A stretch of 64,000 nucleotides of DNA from Engraulis encrasicolus. Its lineage: Eukaryota; Chordata; Actinopteri; Clupeiformes; Engraulidae. The first letter of the stretch is position 1. Each line of letters starts with the position of its first letter. The DNA lies in assembly GCF_034702125.1 (NCBI RefSeq), contig NC_085867.1, forward strand, positions 43,271,483 to 43,335,482. Direction: 5' to 3'. The translations under genes and the position numbers were made by a program. The notes beneath the pieces are model-generated. The model did not search any database. It was not told the origin of the DNA and saw only the letters and a program-made list of their open reading frames with translations. Below, one piece after another: positions 35,790 through 45,692 of this stretch.

Positions 35790-35990
35790 TCAAGTTCTTT
35801 TGTTTCATACATGTAAAAGTTTATCTTTTACCTGACAAGTTTCGACGATGAGGGTTTCACATGGATGTTGAAGTGTGACGTGCTTCAAAACAGCTGATGT
35901 TGTGGAGGTGTGACCTTCCTGTCAGGTAAATGATAAATGACATGTCAGGTAAAAGATACACTGTTACATGTCTGAAACAAAATAACTTGA
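35790..35990. repeat. Palindrome with 48-bp arms and motif-like centre
   Basis: The arms tcaagttcttttgtttcata and the inverted ...gaaacaaaataacttga pair, continuing through TTTTACCTGACA/TGTCAGGTAAAA. The minus-strand centre reads CATCGTCGAAACTTGTC, resembling the hairpin motif family. Confidence 0.7.
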
Positions 35991-36201
35991 TCATTATGTC
36001 TTGAGGTTATATTAACTGTTCGTCATACCTATGTCATGGGTCAGCGGTTAGGGCGTCAGACTTGTAGCCCAAAGGTTGCAGGTTCGACTCCCAACCCGCC
36101 AGGTTGGTGGGGGGACTAATTAACAAGTGCTCTCTCCCCCATCCTCCTTGAGGACTGAGGTACCCTGAGCAAGGTACCGTCCTGCCCATTGACATCTAGT
36201 C

Positions 36202-36579
36202 CAGGGGTTCCCAAACTTTTCCATGACGAGGCCCCCCATATACCAGTAAATTCCAGCCAAGGCCCCCCTAACATAGGCCGTGCGTGCCACACTTTTTTTT
36301 TCTGTGCGGCTGGTTTGAAGTTGGTTTATTCATAAACCCACTCAAGCACTACAGAAAGCATAATAGCCTACATATAAACATATTTACATTGTAAAGAAGA
36401 AAACGACTCCACTGGGGTTGTTCAGTTTATGCTTTACTTATTTTGTCTTACTTAAGTTATTCAATTTATTAAATTATTCAGTTAATTTTGCTTTATTTTT
36501 CCTGCCAACCTGCCGCGGTCTCCCTAGCATCCCCTTGCGCCCCCCCAGGGGTCCCCGGCCCCCACTTTGAAAACCATTG
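36202..36579. mobile_element. hAT-like element inserted in the SINE
   Basis: The ends are CAGGGGTTCCCAAACTTTT and ACTTTGAAAACCATTG. The flanks ATCTAGTC/ATTTAGTG agree at 6 of 8. Confidence 0.75.
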
Positions 36580-36737
36580 ATTTAGTGTCTTCTGTATCAT
36601 TGGTGGCGCCACACTGCTCCCTTCCGAGAGCAATTAGGGGCTGCCCCATTACACGGGTGAGGCATGAATGCAATTTTGTTGTGTGCAGTGAGTAGTGTGC
36701 ACTTGTGTGCTGTGGAGTGCTGTGTCACAATGACAAT

Positions 36738-36927
36738 GGCTACGTTTACGTATTTAATTCTGATTTAATAATTCAGAATTAAATTGTTCCGTAGAATTTA
36801 CTTTGATCTTTCATTTAATTCTGAATTAAAAAGTGTTACATGATGTTTTCAAAACGGAATGAAGCTTTATTCAGAATTAAATGTTAATTTAGTTACCGGT
36901 AATTAAATGTCTCATGTAAACGTAGCC
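36738..36927. mobile_element. MITE GGCTACGTTTAC inserted in the SINE
   Basis: GGCTACGTTTACG and the inverted GTAAACGTAGCC bound an AT-rich interior full of AATTCTGAATTAAA words. It sits within the SINE's conserved CACAATGAC...GGGAGTTGGAGTTTCC tract. Confidence 0.75.
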
Positions 36928-37218
36928 ATTGGGAGTTGGAGTTTCCAAGTTGGGCTTTCACTTTCACGTTCACTTTTGAATGATTCTTGGAAAACAACAA
37001 GCCATGAAAATCCGGGTCCCATTAAAGAGCCATAAATCCCATCGCTAATCCATGGAGGTTTGTGTGACGTACTTTGTTCTATATGTGACAGCCTCTCTAG
37101 AAGTCGAATCATATAAGATGGAAAGGAATGTAAATCCCCTTGTGACCTTCAAGTCATTTCAGGGCAACGTTTGCATTTCTCTGGGAAACCAGGTTTGGGG
37201 ACGGTCTGTCCCACATTA

Positions 37219-37414
37219 CACAGTAAAAAATACAGTGTTATGGTAATTCAACACTATTTAATCAGAGAATATATGGTGCCATTCGATTGTAGTGTTAAAT
37301 CAAATTGTTTCAAACAGTTAATACAACACTCAAAGAGTTTAATGAACACTAAATCGATAGGGATCATATATTCTTAGAACACAATTAAATTAGCATTGCA
37401 TTTTCTTTACTGTG
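37219..37414. mobile_element. Tc1/mariner-type MITE, TA duplication
   Basis: The ends CACAGTAAA and TTTACTGTG are flanked by TA at 37217-37218 and 37415-37416. The interior is AT-rich with AACACT repeats. Confidence 0.72.
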
Positions 37415-37771
37415 TATCAGGAAACCAGAGTAATACATCCACGACGGACTTTCGCCTTCCGGACATCTCTGACATAACACCTGGGTGGAACGTTGCCCAG
37501 AGGAAAATATGACTTCTTCATAATAAACAATCTTATCTTTCTCTCACAGACGTCAATTAGATAAAAAAAAGTCACTGCTGATATCTACCGCACCCTTAGG
37601 AAGCGAAAAATAGTAAGGTACATTGTACAGTGGGATTTTAATGCTGCGTAGCGTTTGACGCCTTGCGCCCTAGAGTGTGTAATGCATCTGTAACAATGCA
37701 GGAGGATGTGGTCACTCTGTATTCAATGTCACACGCAAACCTGAGTGGTCTTCCGTCCTGGCATTTATGAG

Positions 37772-37828
37772 AACACACACACACACACGCACAAAGGCAC
37801 GCACGCACGCGCACACACACACACACAC
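37772..37828. repeat. (CA)n/(CACG)n microsatellite
   Basis: Short compound repeat with GCAC blocks. Confidence 0.93.
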
Positions 37829-37948
37829 AGCTGCAGCTCAGCCCATTCTTGGGTGTGTCACACACATAAGGTACTTCCTGGTATTCTCACACCCACCCAT
37901 AGTAATTACTAGCCTGATGTATTCCCAATTCCCAGAGATTCATTCTTG

Positions 37949-38140
37949 GTAACACTTTATTTTAGGGATACATCTATTAGCACTAATACATAGAATATGA
38001 ATGCCTGTGTAAGGCAACTGTACTGTAACTGTAAGGCATTTACTAAGCAAAATCAGACAGTTGTTAGACATTTATTCACAAATGTCTTGTTCATGCACAA
38101 TAAGGGATTTATTACCAAAATTACCGTAGTAAGGACCTAG
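37949..38140. repeat. Interspersed repeat: GGTAACACTTTATTTTAGG family
   Basis: Begins GGTAACACTTTATTTTAGGG and continues with AT-rich sequence. The conserved start is shared in type with 18385. Confidence 0.5.
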
Positions 38141-38206
38141 TAGACCTAGATTTCTATTTATGAGTAAGCAGTAAGGGCCAGAATACAATGTGTATAAGCT
38201 CCTGGT

Positions 38207-38775
38207 ACACTGTGTGAACAAACCCTGAACAGTGTGAAAACAGATGTGGAATAAGGGTCCCTATTCTAAAGTGAGGCATTGCTCAGCCCAGATGCCTTAG
38301 GGCCCCCGCACAATCTGGGGCCCCGACTCAATGTTCTCAAACATTAACTTAATTATCACAAAATAATAGTTTAGTTTCGCTTCAAAACTATTATGCTCAT
38401 GTTCTGCATTTATTTTGGGCTTTTTACAATTAAAACTCAGTGGTACATGAAAAAAATTACATCTCACTAACCCATCGTCATTGACAAGTGGACGCTCAAT
38501 CCTTACTATGTAATGGTTCCTGTTACCTATTTCAGACTGATATCAACAAGAGACAACTTAGATGTCACAGCTTAATAAGAGTTAGTCATTTAATACATCC
38601 TTACACTCTGCTGATCAGGGGGGTAGGTAGTGCACGCCTGGGTGGTGTGGGGGCCCTAGGTAATGAGGGGAACCTTGGTAGTGCGGGGCCCTGGGCTGAG
38701 CAATGCATCACTTTAGAATAGGGACCCTTATTCCACATCTGTTTTCACACTGTTCAGGGTTTGTTCACACAGTGT
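38207..38775. mobile_element. Foldback element with about 84-bp arms
   Basis: The arm ACACTGTGTGAACAAACCCT... through ...GCTCAGCCCA is repeated inverted at the right with very few changes. The interior of about 400 bp is GGGGCCC-rich near both arms. Confidence 0.85.
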
Positions 38776-38873
38776 GACTTACAGTAAGCGGGCTGACCGT
38801 AGCCGAACATCAATGCAGCATTTTGACCGGGGAAAGAAGGAAGTCCATCTTATAAAGAGGATATCCCACGCAC

Positions 38874-38876
<3 letters not shown>

Positions 38877-38928
<52 letters not shown>
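38877..38928. repeat. (GA)n microsatellite
   Basis: About 50 bp of GA. Confidence 0.97.
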
Positions 38929-38929
<1 letters not shown>

Positions 38930-38931
<2 letters not shown>

Positions 38932-39560
38932 TCATCTATCTCTATTACAGATTCTGTAATACAGAGGCCATGCTAATTCTTATCACCTGGGGTTGCCTGC
39001 CATTCGGTTACCATGACACAGTTCCAATCACTAACTAAATCAGTTGACCTAGGACATTAGTTCTACGTGTGCTATTTACCACAGACAATTGCACTAATAA
39101 AGTATTTATTGTTTCGCTGGATCAAGCAGTGTGCATGGGACTGTAAATTCTCTGAAGCCATGCCAAGTCACCCGAAGGTGGTAACAGGCAGCAGAGGGAA
39201 CTCAAACCTGGTTTCACAAAGTAAACAACATTTTGCCACGTACTTCAGCCAAACATTTCCTGCATCTGAATCCTTAAGGGTACACACACATACAGTATAT
39301 CATCCTACTGGCATATTGGCTAATGAATGACCTCACTTGTGTGAAGTAACAAGGAGAAGAAATATGGGACAAGAATCCCATTTCTTCCTAGCTTTTGCTT
39401 TCTGATACCTCCGATATATCCTCAGAAGTTGTCCCCATTTGGCCTTTCAATTGCGTTCAACACCTGACAGAATGACCCTCAGACAAACACAGTTGAGTAA
39501 TGCCTCCATCTAGTGGTAACACATGGAACAACAGTATTCTCAAGGGTTGCTCTCAGAATG
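38930..39560. other. Intergenic, nothing recognised
   Basis: Unique-looking sequence; the 87-codon ORF at 39067-39330 has no recognised family. Confidence 0.4.
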
Positions 39561-39843
39561 TGAAGTGAAAGCCCAACTGGGAAACTCCAATTCCCATTGT
39601 CTTTGTGACACAGCTCTCCACACTGCACACAACGAAATTGCATTAGTGCCTCACCCGTTCAAGGGCGCAGCCCCCAATGGCGCCCGAAAGGGAGCAGTGC
39701 GGTGGGACGGTACCATGCTCAGGGTACCTCAGTCATGGAGAAGGATGGGGGAGAGCACTGGTTAATTACTCCCCCCACCAACCTGGCGGGTCAGGAGCCG
39801 AACCAGCAACCTTTGGGCTACAAGTCTGACGCCCTAACCGCTT
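39561..39843 (-). mobile_element. tRNA-derived SINE (second family), full-length minus copy
   Basis: The minus strand reads AGCGGTTAGGGCGTCAGACT, GGTTCGGCTCC as B box, then the same body as 36037-36985, ending with GGGCTTTCACTT. Confidence 0.85.
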
Positions 39844-39844
39844 A

Positions 39845-40020
39845 CCTGAGCAAGGTACTGTCCCGCCACACTGCTCCCTTGGGGCGCCACTGGGGGCTGC
39901 CCCCTTGAACGGGTGAGGCATAAATGCAATTCCGTTGTGTGCAGTGTGCACTTGTGCTTGGTCACAATGACTGTGGGAGTTGAAGTTTCCCATGGGCTTT
40001 CACTTTTGCTTTCGAGCGGA
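39845..40020 (+). mobile_element. SINE (second family), head-truncated plus copy
   Basis: It starts mid-body at ACCTGAGCAAGGTACTGTCC and runs to the GGGCTTTCACTTTTGC end. It abuts the minus copy head to head. Confidence 0.83.
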
Positions 40021-40439
40021 AGTGGGAAACCTAAAGAAAACAATTATTGTGGTAGGCCTATACAATAATTTGTTGACGTACCCACTTCACAGGGACTTGG
40101 AGATCAAACCACATGCCAGCACTGCAGAAGCATCCCTGAAAGATTGAATGTGTGGTGTGGTTCACTGGAAACTAAATCATGTATTTGCTTTTATTCAAGA
40201 ACTGAGATTGTCAAATCAAATCAATCAACACAAAATCAATCAATCAATCATTCAACACAGACGGCTGGTACCCTAAATCTTGTAGCCTAGCATAGGCCTA
40301 CGCTTCAGTACGCAAAGTGCTTGAAAAAGTTTTTTTTTTTTTTTTAACAATTGCAGTTGGCCTAGGCCACTTTAAAAGCTACAGTCTAGCCTACACCTCA
40401 AAGCAAGCCAGGAATATATTTAAGTGGGTATAAGTTTGG

Positions 40440-40620
40440 TTGCCTATGTATAAGTAAGGGTTAACGTTCGGCGAGAAGGTCGCTACCGTGGAATAGCAGC
40501 ACGACAGAGAGAATCTTTAGACCCCGACGCGGAGCGGAGGGGTCTTCTCTCTGAAGTGCTGCTATTCCACAAAGCGACCGACTCGCCGAAAGTTAACCCG
40601 CTTATTATATGGATATACTT
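40440..40620. mobile_element. Palindromic MITE, GGGTTAACKTTCGGCGAG ends
   Basis: AAGGGTTAACGTTCGGCGAG...GTGGAATAGCAGCAC pairs with GTGCTGCTATTCCAC...CTCGCCGAAAGTTAACCC. The centre is GC-rich (CCCCGACGCGGAGCGG). Confidence 0.85.
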
Positions 40621-41006
40621 AAATGATTCATACATGGCGGGGACATTTCTTTAGGGCTATTTAGTGTTAAGATTGTTGCTGCGCAAAACAAAACAGTGCC
40701 GTTGTGGAACACCGCTAGGCAACAGCTAGGTAGCCAGGACAACAGGTGTTGTCTATCACAGCAGCTGATTAGAGTCTTGTTGAAAAGTCGCTTTAGCAGT
40801 GAAAAGTCTTGTTGCCATTGACAGCGGTCTGTTATAGACCAACCCGTCCGTTATCGAAAAATAACAGACGTGCGAACGTTGGGGAGCCCCGTTGAAATGA
40901 ATGGAGCATTCGACCGATGACGTCACAACCATATAATAATATCAAATAACGTATTATATTAACTTTCAGGTTTGCCATCCAAAAAAAGAACGGGCTTACT
41001 GTTCTA

Positions 41007-41163
41007 TGAACACAGATAATGTCTATCAAAGAACAGCTAAAGCAAATTACTGGGGCTGTCGTGAACTTATTGTTAATGGATTTCCATTCCATACCTCTGA
41101 GCTGGAATGACCAGTGAGTGAGTAGATATTAGCTGTTCTTTGATAGGCATTATCTGTGTTCAT
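41007..41163. repeat. Palindrome with 35-bp arms
   Basis: atgaacacagataatgtcta at 41007 pairs with the inverted tgataggcattatctgtgttcat ending at 41163; the arms differ at about one base. Confidence 0.88.
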
Positions 41164-41164
41164 A

Positions 41165-42156
41165 AAAAAGCAGGGCCGTAATTTTTTTTTTTTTTTGCAA
41201 GACTGTGTTTGTGGAGGTGAAAGACCACTAGGAGTGTCTATTTTAGATGGATGGCTTCTTGAACAGATGGCGAGCAGTAGGGAGTATGAGGTGGTGAGTG
41301 CGCCCAATAACCTCAAAGGTGACCTTTTACGCCAAACTTAAGTCTTCACAGACATAGGCCGCCTACTAAATAGGCCTATGCCTATGCCAATATGGCACAA
41401 CAACAATACATGTTTTGCTAAAACTACGGCGCACCGTGTGAACTGACTGACGATGAAAGACAGCCTACGTCTGGCAAGATATTATGGTTGACAGGCATGA
41501 CGAAGAACAAATGAGATGTAGGCTATGTTTAGCCAGCGCTTTTTGTAGTTAGTGTGTGAATCCCAAGGAATATTCGGTCACGCAATGTCATTACTCGCGC
41601 GCACACCACAGCATGCGGCGGGGCCCACATAAAATGTAGCCTCTCCATACTTCAGACAACACAAGAGGGAAGTGTGAAACTCGCAACTTTCATAACTTAC
41701 TTAATTGGCAGCGCACTTAGCCTACATCTCAGAGAGCCGGGAAGGTCTGGGCAAATAGGCCTACTTTGCCAAGCCGCCTACTCACACAAACAACTGCCTA
41801 AAGTGAGATACTTTTAAACCTCTGAAATTCACTTAATTTGAGGGTGGAAGGCTGATATTAACCAATATAGGCCTAGCCTATTCTATACTTGCCGTAAAAT
41901 GGTTCCCCATTACCTTGGAAACAGTGCTGACATTCGGTCCTCAGCATCGGCCTGTTGCAGCCTCTGGTGTGAGTGAAGACCTATAACTAGAGCTGCTAGA
42001 CACTTCAGAGCTGTCCGAACAGCTGCCTTTTCTGATGATGCTCGTCGTAGGCCTTTAAAAAAATAATAAAAAAAAATAGAGAGTAGGGCATTGGCGCTTG
42101 GCGGGAGAGTAGTTCTAAAACACATTCACGAGCTGCATCAGGTTCCATGGCACGCT
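41165..42156. other. Intergenic; no gene confirmed
   Basis: The minus ORF 41910-42125 ends in a plausible-looking 45-residue stretch but matches nothing recognised; see rejected items. Confidence 0.35.
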
Positions 42157-42166
42157 GGGCCAACTC

Positions 42167-42559
42167 TAGCCTGGTTCACACCAGACGGTGTGTGTGTAGC
42201 TTTGGTGCCCCCTGGCGGAGCAGAGCTACACACACTACCGTCTGGTACACAGCCATAGAGCACGCTCCGTCTCCAACCAGAAAATAGACGGAGCATTTAT
42301 TTCTTAAATATAAACGGTAACTCACATTGAGGAGTCACAAGACAGATTAGAGACTATATTGACTCTTTAAAGATTAACAGGAAGGTTTTTGAAGGAATTT
42401 GTTGGTGAGAAGGCCGTGCAGAAGCAATAAATTCTCAGCCTATTTTCTGGTTGGAGACGGAGCGTGCTCTATGGCTGTGTACCAGACGGTAGTGTGTGAA
42501 GCTCTGCTCCGCCAGGGGGCGCCGAAGCTACACATACACCGTCTGGTGTGAACCAGGCT
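42167..42559. mobile_element. Long-arm foldback (Mutator-like) with 10-bp duplication
   Basis: Arms of about 120 bp start TAGCCTGGTTCACACCAGAC and end with the inverse. GGGCCAACTC is repeated at 42157-42166 and 42560-42569. Long arms plus a 9-11 bp duplication fit Mutator-like MITEs. The interior of about 150 bp is homologous to 33417-33560. Confidence 0.82.
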
Positions 42560-43071
42560 GGGCCAACTCGTCCATGAACATAAAACCTGGCAGTTTTAGT
42601 TTTTTCCCCCCCGCCAGAGGTCGCCCTCCAACCAAAATAAGAATGATGTAATATAGTACGGTAGGCTAGATGACATACCTACATTTGCTGCAACAGGCAT
42701 TTTCATACTGTAAAAATGCCATAGGCCTAACCTCTGTCAGTGATGGTTGCAAATGGCTTGCAGTCCTATTGACATTAAAATGTTTGCAGTTGAACACAAT
42801 GAGGTGAGGGGTCACTTAAATAATGTCATAAAACAAAATAAAAAGTAATGGTGAACTCGTTTAGGCTTTTAAGATATTACAATATGTTCTCACATATTTT
42901 GGTGCTGTACAGGACTGCCTCATGATGCAGAAAGAGACAAAAAATAAGGATGTTCTCATTTCATTACATTGTGACACTGACACTTACCGCTTTATGAAAG
43001 GGAATGTCAATATTTTTGAGGAACTAAAATCTTCTGCCACACCAGATAACGGTGAAGTTGATCCCATATCT

Positions 43072-43178
<107 letters not shown>

Positions 43179-43669
43179 AAAAGCAGAAACGTAAAATCAT
43201 TGTGATGTTCCCAGCAGTTAGATGCACACAAGGCTGAGTTAGAAAGTTAGACTCTGCTGGATGGGCTTCAATCAATTCAAGGCAATTCTGTCACATTGAA
43301 GTTATTAAATTCGCCATATTGTACCCATGATGCTCTATTTATGTTAAATTTCAAGAACGCCCACTGGAGTTGTTTTGTTTTTGTTTTTGTTTTCTGATAA
43401 AATTTTGTAGGCCTAGTATGCCTAGTAGTATCCACTCCCACAAGAGTCTTTTGGCGTCTCAGAGTGTGAGTCTGTTATCCTGGAGGATCGAAACTGGGCA
43501 GGGTGATTCCCTTCCTTGTTGCAAATGGTGTCAGAACTGGGATGGCTTGGAGGTCACCTTGAGAGAGGAGGTGTGGAAGTGCTCTCACAGTATGACCCAG
43601 GGGTCAGGAACCTATTGCTCTAGAGCCACATGTGGCTCTTTTGGGAACTGTATATGGCTCTTACTTATC

Positions 43670-43855
43670 TAGAGTTGCCAACCATCCCTTTAAATATGGA
43701 ATCGTCCTGTATTTATAAATAAAAGTACGGGTTCCATACTGAGTTGAAACGGGACAAGGGAGGTTAAAAAGTGTTAAAATGCAGGAAATTACATCTAAGA
43801 AATACAAAATTCTCTCAGACCCTTGCCATAATGAAGTTGACAGTTGGCAACCCTA
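43670..43855. mobile_element. Nested hAT-type MITE, TAGAGTTGCCAACC ends
   Basis: The flanks TACTTATC (43662-43669) and TACTTACC (43856-43863) agree at 7 of 8. It is related to 26767-26963. Confidence 0.85.
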
Positions 43856-43949
43856 TACTTACCTGTTATCAATAAAATCAATAATTTGACAGTACACTCT
43901 AAAATTGTTGGGCTTAATTAAAATACATGCTTTACTCAATGTTTTTTAA

Positions 43950-44116
43950 CCCCTTAATGCGCGCCGTACCTCCTGTGGCACGCTGTAATAGACATTGAAA
44001 GTTAACTACTGTAGTACTACACTACTATGCCAGTGCACAGGGCCTTTAGTAATACACCTCGACTTAGTCATTGCCATTTTGGTAACTGCTAATTTATAAA
44101 GCCGTGTCTTAAGGGG
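43950..44116. mobile_element. Nested TTAA-flanked MITE, CCCCTTAA ends
   Basis: TTAA at 43946-43949 and 44117-44120 flanks CCCCTTAATGCGCG and CGTGTCTTAAGGGG. The TTAA target and CCC/GGG ends are piggyBac-like. This is the most complete copy of the family seen at 19293 and 28781. Confidence 0.82.
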
Positions 44117-44321
44117 TTAAAAATGGTATGGCTCTCAGGCACATTTCTTTTTAAAAATTTGGCATGTATGGCTATTTCCACCAAAAAGGTTCCTGACCCC
44201 TGCATTAGACGGACCCCCATCCTATAGATAACTGGCCTCTACTGACCCTAGTGTGTGATGGCCAAAGCATAAAATGTGGGGCATGCTGAATGTGAAAAGA
44301 CACTGAAATGATTTTGTAAAA

Positions 44322-44450
44322 CTGTTTTTAAGATATTTTTGGGGGGGCTTTGTTGGGGTAGGACAGAGAGAAACTGTCAGGAAATTGGTGGGGGAGAAAG
44401 ATAGGGAAGAATCAGTAATTGACCACGGGGTCCTCAGTTATAGCCTATGT
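44322..44450 (-). mobile_element. tRNA-derived SINE fragment
   Basis: Body sequence (ggtaggacagagagaaactg...gacaggaaattggtgg) of the 612-802 family; the head is lost. Confidence 0.55.
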
Positions 44451-44962
44451 TATGGTGCTCCAAAAGCATTCTTCTGAATAAACAATTATGCAGTCGTCTC
44501 GACCTACTGTATAACTATAGCCTTTTTATAAACTGTTCTCACACCTAAAATTTGCTGTTTCTACATTTTGTGTCCATTCCAATTTTTCCTGTCTATTGCT
44601 TATAAAACGGTTTGACTGTGCATGTCTGAATCCAGGTTGCATATCACAGTGCGCAGCCACATTATAAATGCCTGTACAATCCTGCCTGTACAGTCCTGCC
44701 TGTTGCTTTTCACTCTGCATGGTACAGCACGTCATTTGAGCACTCACCCACCTCCGCTCTGGACATTATTGCACTTGCATTTTCAAAACACCGGGGGCGG
44801 TTCAAGGATGCATGAATAAAAGTGCATGTGAATGTTTGTGTGTACAGTACACAGTATATGTGCACATTGGGGGTGTCTGTCTGAGGTTTATAATAGAGCA
44901 GTGAAAGGTGCTTTCTGGCTGTCACAGGCTCTGCCTGTGCCCTAGTGAGTCATGCATAGGAC

Positions 44963-45118
44963 CAGGCCCACTGACAGGGGAGGGCAAATGGGTATGTTGT
45001 CCCGGGCCCAGGGAGATACGGGGCCCAAAATTGGGTCCCCATTACATTGTATGTATTGGATAGGGGGTCCTTTCAGATGACTTTGTCCTGGGCCCAGAAA
45101 AAGCTGTCAGCGGCCCTG
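44963..45118. mobile_element. hAT-like MITE, CAGGCCCACTGACAG family
   Basis: The ends CAGGCCCACTGACAG and CTGTCAGCGGCCCTG are inverted copies with two changes. The flanks CATAGGAC/CATAGCGT share CATAG. Confidence 0.78.
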
Positions 45119-45692
45119 CATAGCGTACGAAAAAAAGACACACTTTTTTGCACTTAGCCTGTCTGATCTTTGTAACAGGGCAGCTAATGGACCTCTTTGT
45201 CAGCCACTGAGTTATGTGCAGTATAGAACCAACAACATAAAGGCAGAGGAAAATAAATTCTTAACGACCTCAATGTTATCTTTCTCCAGTGATATTGAAT
45301 ACTGACAACACAAGTAGTACATGTCAAGCAGAGATGACACCTTACCTCATGAAGGGGTAATTCTCTCTGTGTTATTGAATGGTGTGCAACAACAAACTAG
45401 AATGTCACTGTGAAGCTGTTGAGTGTCCCACTGTGACATAAAGTGACATAAGTAACATTTTTTAAAAGTTAGGTGTAGGTGAGCATTATCACTTTTTGGA
45501 TGATTTTTTTGAAATGCCCTTGTCATTGACGGCATCTCTTTCTGTGTACTATAGGCAGTGTTAAGTCTTTAACCTTTAACGGAAAGTCATGAAGAGTCAC
45601 GGTTACTGGCATGATTTTTCACATCAACGTTGTTGTCTTGTGATTGCAGGTAGGCCTTTAGGACTTTCATCAGATGAGAATACAATGGTTAT

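Larger units (their letters stand above)
36037..36985 (+). mobile_element. tRNA-derived SINE (second family) broken by two later insertions
   Basis: The head is TGGGTCAGCGGTTAGGGCG with B box GGTTCGACTCC at 36081-36091. SINE sequence occupies 36037-36201, 36588-36737 and 36931-36985. The body CACACTGCTCCCTTCCGAG and GGTGAGGCATGAATGCAATT matches the copies at 39561-40020. Confidence 0.82.
43605..44204. mobile_element. hAT (Charlie-like) element carrying two nested MITEs
   Basis: The ends CAGGGGTCAGGAACC and GGTTCCTGACCCCTG are inverted copies. It is interrupted by 43670-43855 and 43950-44116. The outer duplication is not clear. Confidence 0.75.

Noticed and set aside
36060..36095. Possible functional tRNA gene at SINE heads
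   Set aside because: A and B boxes are present but the head does not close into a full cloverleaf acceptor stem and is followed by a SINE body; the same applies at 740, 39790 and 49600.
41910..42125. Minus ORF ending in an Ala/Leu/Arg-rich stretch that could be an exon
   Set aside because: No recognised family, no clear acceptor before it, and an AT-rich run (FFYYFF) upstream; kept only as a possibility.
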